DNA of 64,000 bases from Sideroxydans lithotrophicus (GTDB lineage Bacteria > Pseudomonadota > Gammaproteobacteria > Burkholderiales > Gallionellaceae): contig DYJI01000001.1 in NCBI GenBank assembly GCA_020723185.1, positions 310,001 through 374,000 on the forward strand, written 5' to 3'. The position numbers were made by a program, and so were the translations under genes. Below the pieces are notes generated by a model that worked only from the letters and a program-made list of their open reading frames with translations, made no database searches and had not been told where the DNA came from. Positions 61,053 to 64,000 of this stretch are shown one piece after another (the stretch's first letter is position 1; every line of letters starts with the position of its first letter).

Positions 61053-61564
61053 TGAATGCGCGACTACTATCAGTGCTTATGGCCATGATGCTGGCCGGTT
61101 GTGGCGGTGAAGAGTTCCAGGATCTAAGGGATTTTGTGAATAACGCCGGTGCTGATATGCGCGGCAAGGTGGACCCTCCGCCAGACATCAAGCCCTACGA
61201 GCCGTTCGCTTATGACAACGCGACTTCACTGCCGGATCCATTCAAGCCGCGGAAGACAAAAACTGGCGGGGCGGGGCGTGGAGGGCTTAACCAGCCGGAT
61301 TTCGACCGTCCCAAGGAAGAATTGGAAGATTACCCGCTGGAGAGTCTGAAGATGGTCGGATACCTGTCCCAAAAGGGAGTTGGACATGCCGTACTCCGCT
61401 CGTCGGAAGGGAAGATCCATCAGGTCAGGGTTGGAAACTACATAGGTCTGAATTTTGGTCAGATCACATCGATCTCGGAGACCGAACTCCAGGTCAAAGA
61501 AATGGTTCAGGATAGTGCCGGTGACTGGACGGAGCGCGAAAGTAGCCTGCAATTGATCGAATGA
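61052..61564 (+). CDS. pilP: Type IV pilus lipoprotein PilP
   Basis: PilP is an inner-membrane lipoprotein linking PilNO to the PilQ secretin. The 170-residue protein has a lipobox at LMAMMLAGC (cysteine 17), a flexible proline-rich linker, and the C-terminal beta-sandwich (LKMVGYLSQKGVGHAVLRSS, VRVGNYIGLNFGQI) that docks on the secretin N0 domain. It starts in a one-base overlap with pilO. Confidence 0.95.
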   Translation: MNARLLSVLMAMMLAGCGGEEFQDLRDFVNNAGADMRGKVDPPPDIKPYEPFAYDNATSLPDPFKPRKTKTGGAGRGGLNQPDFDRPKEELEDYPLESLKMVGYLSQKGVGHAVLRSSEGKIHQVRVGNYIGLNFGQITSISETELQVKEMVQDSAGDWTERESSLQLIE

Positions 61565-61577
61565 TTAGGAGTGAAAA

Positions 61578-63641
61578 ATGAAACTGCTTGATATGTCGGC
61601 AAACAAAATAATCCGAGTGGTTGCGATGGCAATTGCTCTTTGCTCCTTCAGTGCCCAGGCTCTGGAAAGTTCCGAGTTGGCTAATAGCATAGAGGCAATC
61701 AGTGCCAGCAATGAGAACGGGAAGCTCGTTGTGAAAGTGGCGCTAAAATCGCCGCCGAAAGCCCAACCTGCTGCTTTTACGATCAACACCCCGCCGCGCA
61801 TCGCCTTCGATTTTCCCAATACTACAAATGGGATGGGGGCCTCCATGCAGACCTTCGGCGAAGGGGATCTGCGTAGTGCCAACATCGTTCAAGCGGGGAA
61901 TCGCACGCGTTTGGTCATCAATCTTGCGCAAATGGTCGGATATGACACCAGGGTGGACGGCAACGATGTATTGATCACCTTGCAACCGAGGGGCGTGGGA
62001 GGTGGCGCAGAGCCTGTTCCTGCAGCCCATTTCGCTGATGCATCGTCAAGTGCCATGCAGCATAGCTTGAGAGACATAGATTTCCGCAGGGGCAAGAACG
62101 GTGAAAGCCGAATTCAGATCGATTTGTCCGACGCGGATATCGGTATAGATATCAAACAGCAGGGGCGGGCGCTGATAGTTGATTTCCAGCGCGCAGTGTT
62201 GCCGCGCAATCTGCAGCGGAAACTGGACGTTTCAGATTTCGCCACCCCGGTTCAAACGATCGACGCTTTCGTTCAGGGAAATAACGCGCGCCTGTCGATC
62301 GAACCGAAGGGACTTTGGGAATACTCGGCTTATCAGACAGACAACAAATTCATCGTCGAAGTCAAGGCTGTCACGGAAGACCCGAACAGGTTGGTGAAGG
62401 GGGCGGCTCCGGGATATTCCGGAGAAAAGTTGACGTTGAATTTCCAGAACATCTCGACCCGCGAAGCGTTGAGCGTCATTGCGGACTTTACCGGACTGAA
62501 TATGGTCATCAGTGATACGGTCTCGGGCAGCTTGACGCTGCGCTTGAAGGATGTGCCGTGGGATCAGGCTTTTGAGATCATCCTGCAAAGTCGCGGATTG
62601 GACATGCGCAAGAACGGCAATGTGATTCAAGTGGCACCACGTGAAGAGATCGCGGCCAAAGAGAAGATCGAATTCTCTGCGCGTCAGGAGATCACCGAAT
62701 TGGAGCCGTTGCGCACGGAGAACTTTGAACTTGCCTACGCGAAAGCGTCGGACGTAGTTACATTGATCTCCAATGACAAGCAAAAGATACTGTCGAGCCG
62801 CGGCAGCGCGAACTTCGATCTGCGCACCAATCTGCTGTTCGTCAAGGACGTGCCTTCCAGCCTTGAAGAGGTGCGCAAGCTCATCAAGCTGATCGATGTC
62901 CCGGTTCGCCAAGTGCTGATCGAAGCTCGATTTGTGGAAGCCAGTGAGTCCTTCAACCATACATTGGGCGGGCGCCTGGGGTACACCGGTCCAACGCAAG
63001 CGCAAGGTGGCGGCTTCGCAGTCGGCAACGCGGGCAGGGGAAGTATCTCTGGCGGCAGTTTGAACCTGCCCGGTGCAGCTTCGGGGTTAGGTGGATTGAC
63101 CATGACGCTGTTCAATGCGGCAGCGACAAAGACGCTCACGCTGGAATTGAATGCGTCGGCCATCGATGGCACAACGAAGAACATCGCCAGCCCGCGAGTG
63201 GTCACGGGAGACAAGACAGCGGCAACGATTGAATCCGGTGTTGAGGTTCCCTATCTGCAGGCAAGCAGCAGCGGTGCAACGAACGTGGCCTTCAAAAAGG
63301 CAGTGTTGGGGTTGACCGTGACACCCCAGATCACGCCAGAGGATAGCGTGACCATGAAGATCAGCGTAAGTCAGGATACGGTGGGTAACATCTACTCCGG
63401 CGTACCAAGTATCAATACAAAGAAAGTCGACACACAAGTGCTCGTCGATAATGGGGGGACGGTGGTCATCGGCGGGGTTTACACGCAAGACGATTCCGAT
63501 TCCACTTCTGCTGTCCCGGGTTTGGGGGACATCCCGGTGCTTGGCTGGCTGTTCAAGACGAATACTGTGGTCAAGAGCAAGAAAGAACTTCTGGTGTTCA
63601 TCACACCGAAGATCCTTAAAGATACGCTTGGAACAAATTAG
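61578..63641 (+). CDS. pilQ: Type IV pilus secretin PilQ
   Basis: PilQ forms the outer-membrane gate through which the pilus passes. The 687-residue protein has a signal peptide (AMAIALCSFSAQA), two AMIN peptidoglycan-binding domains (about 35-125 and 155-250), an N0 domain with LTLNFQNISTREALSVIADFTG, an N1 domain, and a secretin core ending in VVIGGVYTQDD and GDIPVLGWLFKT. A GGAG ribosome site precedes the ATG. A strong terminator follows 19 bases after the stop. Confidence 0.96.
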   Translation: MKLLDMSANKIIRVVAMAIALCSFSAQALESSELANSIEAISASNENGKLVVKVALKSPPKAQPAAFTINTPPRIAFDFPNTTNGMGASMQTFGEGDLRSANIVQAGNRTRLVINLAQMVGYDTRVDGNDVLITLQPRGVGGGAEPVPAAHFADASSSAMQHSLRDIDFRRGKNGESRIQIDLSDADIGIDIKQQGRALIVDFQRAVLPRNLQRKLDVSDFATPVQTIDAFVQGNNARLSIEPKGLWEYSAYQTDNKFIVEVKAVTEDPNRLVKGAAPGYSGEKLTLNFQNISTREALSVIADFTGLNMVISDTVSGSLTLRLKDVPWDQAFEIILQSRGLDMRKNGNVIQVAPREEIAAKEKIEFSARQEITELEPLRTENFELAYAKASDVVTLISNDKQKILSSRGSANFDLRTNLLFVKDVPSSLEEVRKLIKLIDVPVRQVLIEARFVEASESFNHTLGGRLGYTGPTQAQGGGFAVGNAGRGSISGGSLNLPGAASGLGGLTMTLFNAAATKTLTLELNASAIDGTTKNIASPRVVTGDKTAATIESGVEVPYLQASSSGATNVAFKKAVLGLTVTPQITPEDSVTMKISVSQDTVGNIYSGVPSINTKKVDTQVLVDNGGTVVIGGVYTQDDSDSTSAVPGLGDIPVLGWLFKTNTVVKSKKELLVFITPKILKDTLGTN

Positions 63642-63660
63642 CGAAGTATCTAAGTAAAAA

Positions 63661-63691
63661 CAAAAGCCCGGCATGCCGGGCTTTTGTTTTT
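63661..63691. terminator. Intrinsic terminator of pilMNOPQ
   Basis: A perfect 26-base palindrome, CAAAAGCCCGG-CATG-CCGGGCTTTTG, is followed by a T run on the plus strand and preceded by an A run, so it can act both ways. aroK begins 30 bases later and would rely on read-through or its own promoter. Confidence 0.88.
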
Positions 63692-63720
63692 ACGAGCATG
63701 ATTTCCGCTACAATTCTGGC

Positions 63721-64000
63721 ATGGAACCGTCCAACACCTACAAATCCAGTAGTGGCAATATCATTCTGATTGGCTTGATGGGCTCCGGCAAGACGACGGT
63801 TGGAAAGCTGTTGGCCAAGCAGCTCCAGAAATCCTTTGTCGATTGTGATGAGGAGATACAACGGCGTACCGGGGTCACCATCCCCCACATCTTCGATGTG
63901 GAAGGAGAGGAGGGTTTCAGATTGCGCGAATCTGCCACATTGGAAGAGCTTGTCAAAAGAAACAATATCGTACTTGCGACCGGGGGCGGTGCGCCTCTGA
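63721..64000 (+). CDS. aroK: Shikimate kinase (3' end cut by window)
   Basis: AroK phosphorylates shikimate in the pathway to aromatic amino acids. The visible 93 codons start MEPSNTYKSSSGNIILIGLMG and contain the P-loop LMGSGKTTVGKLLA, the shikimate-binding DCDEEIQRR, and RLRESATLEEL before ATGGGAPL, where the window ends. The position after pilQ is standard in proteobacteria, where aroB usually follows. Confidence 0.95.
   Translation, partial: MEPSNTYKSSSGNIILIGLMGSGKTTVGKLLAKQLQKSFVDCDEEIQRRTGVTIPHIFDVEGEEGFRLRESATLEELVKRNNIVLATGGGAPL

Overview
The window is about 60% G+C, densely coded, and reads as the chromosome of a betaproteobacterium, most likely of the Nitrosomonadales/Gallionellaceae type. 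This placement is inferred from gene content and neighbourhoods: amgK-murU next to lptD-surA-pdxA-rsmA, ponA divergent from pilMNOPQ-aroK, a Mg-type HemB, TorF-glnK-amtB, and beta-type repeats. No rRNA or tRNA was seen. Both ends cut genes: an ABC-F ATPase at the left and aroK at the right.

Layout. 1-7.4 kb: ABC-F ATPase, murI, then a signalling block with two GGDEF proteins and a Ser/Thr kinase around purU. 7.4-9.4 kb: an accessory patch holding two copies of a structured intergenic repeat in inverted orientation around an orphan membrane protein, followed by a hicAB toxin-antitoxin pair. 9.5-23.3 kb: a guanidine-assimilation operon. 23.3-26.4 kb: an ammonium module on the opposite strand (TorF porin, GlnK, AmtB). 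26.4-34.3 kb: ubiK, a YifB/ComM-type ATPase, bacteriohemerythrin, metH, an HNH endonuclease and three FKBP domains in two genes. 34.4-38.9 kb: a 2-oxoacid oxidoreductase whose electron-transfer subunit is fused to a GltD-like flavoprotein. 39-45.6 kb: mpl, then on the minus strand amgK, murU, pepP, ubiH and a cyclase-FHA protein. 45.7-56.3 kb: lptD-surA-pdxA-rsmA, thiD-thiE-hemL-engB, a candidate sRNA locus, hemB and a hypothetical gene. 56.3-64 kb: PBP1A divergent from the type IV pilus operon pilMNOPQ, then aroK.

The main system is the guanidine operon. It begins with a guanidine-I (ykkC) aptamer overlapping an intrinsic terminator, followed by an ABC permease and ATPase, the two DUF1989 carboxyguanidine deiminase subunits, a biotin-dependent carboxylase and allophanate hydrolase. 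A second and different guanidine sensor, a mini-ykkC (guanidine-II) pair of ACGA-loop hairpins, lies directly before the carboxylase start codon. A sigma-54-type promoter precedes the guanidine-I leader. The operon continues with a TIM-barrel isomerase gene broken by a one-base frameshift, the ABC binding protein, a membrane di-iron desaturase-like enzyme, an EamA transporter and an MBL-fold hydrolase. The last three have no known role in guanidine breakdown. Ammonia released by the pathway would feed a cell whose ammonium module also carries a good sigma-54 promoter with two NtrC-like sites, so about 17 kb looks like a nitrogen-scavenging region.

Other points of note are a minus-strand sRNA candidate between engB and hemB with an anti-Shine-Dalgarno loop and a strong terminator, and the intergenic repeats that keep a palindrome while changing its sequence.
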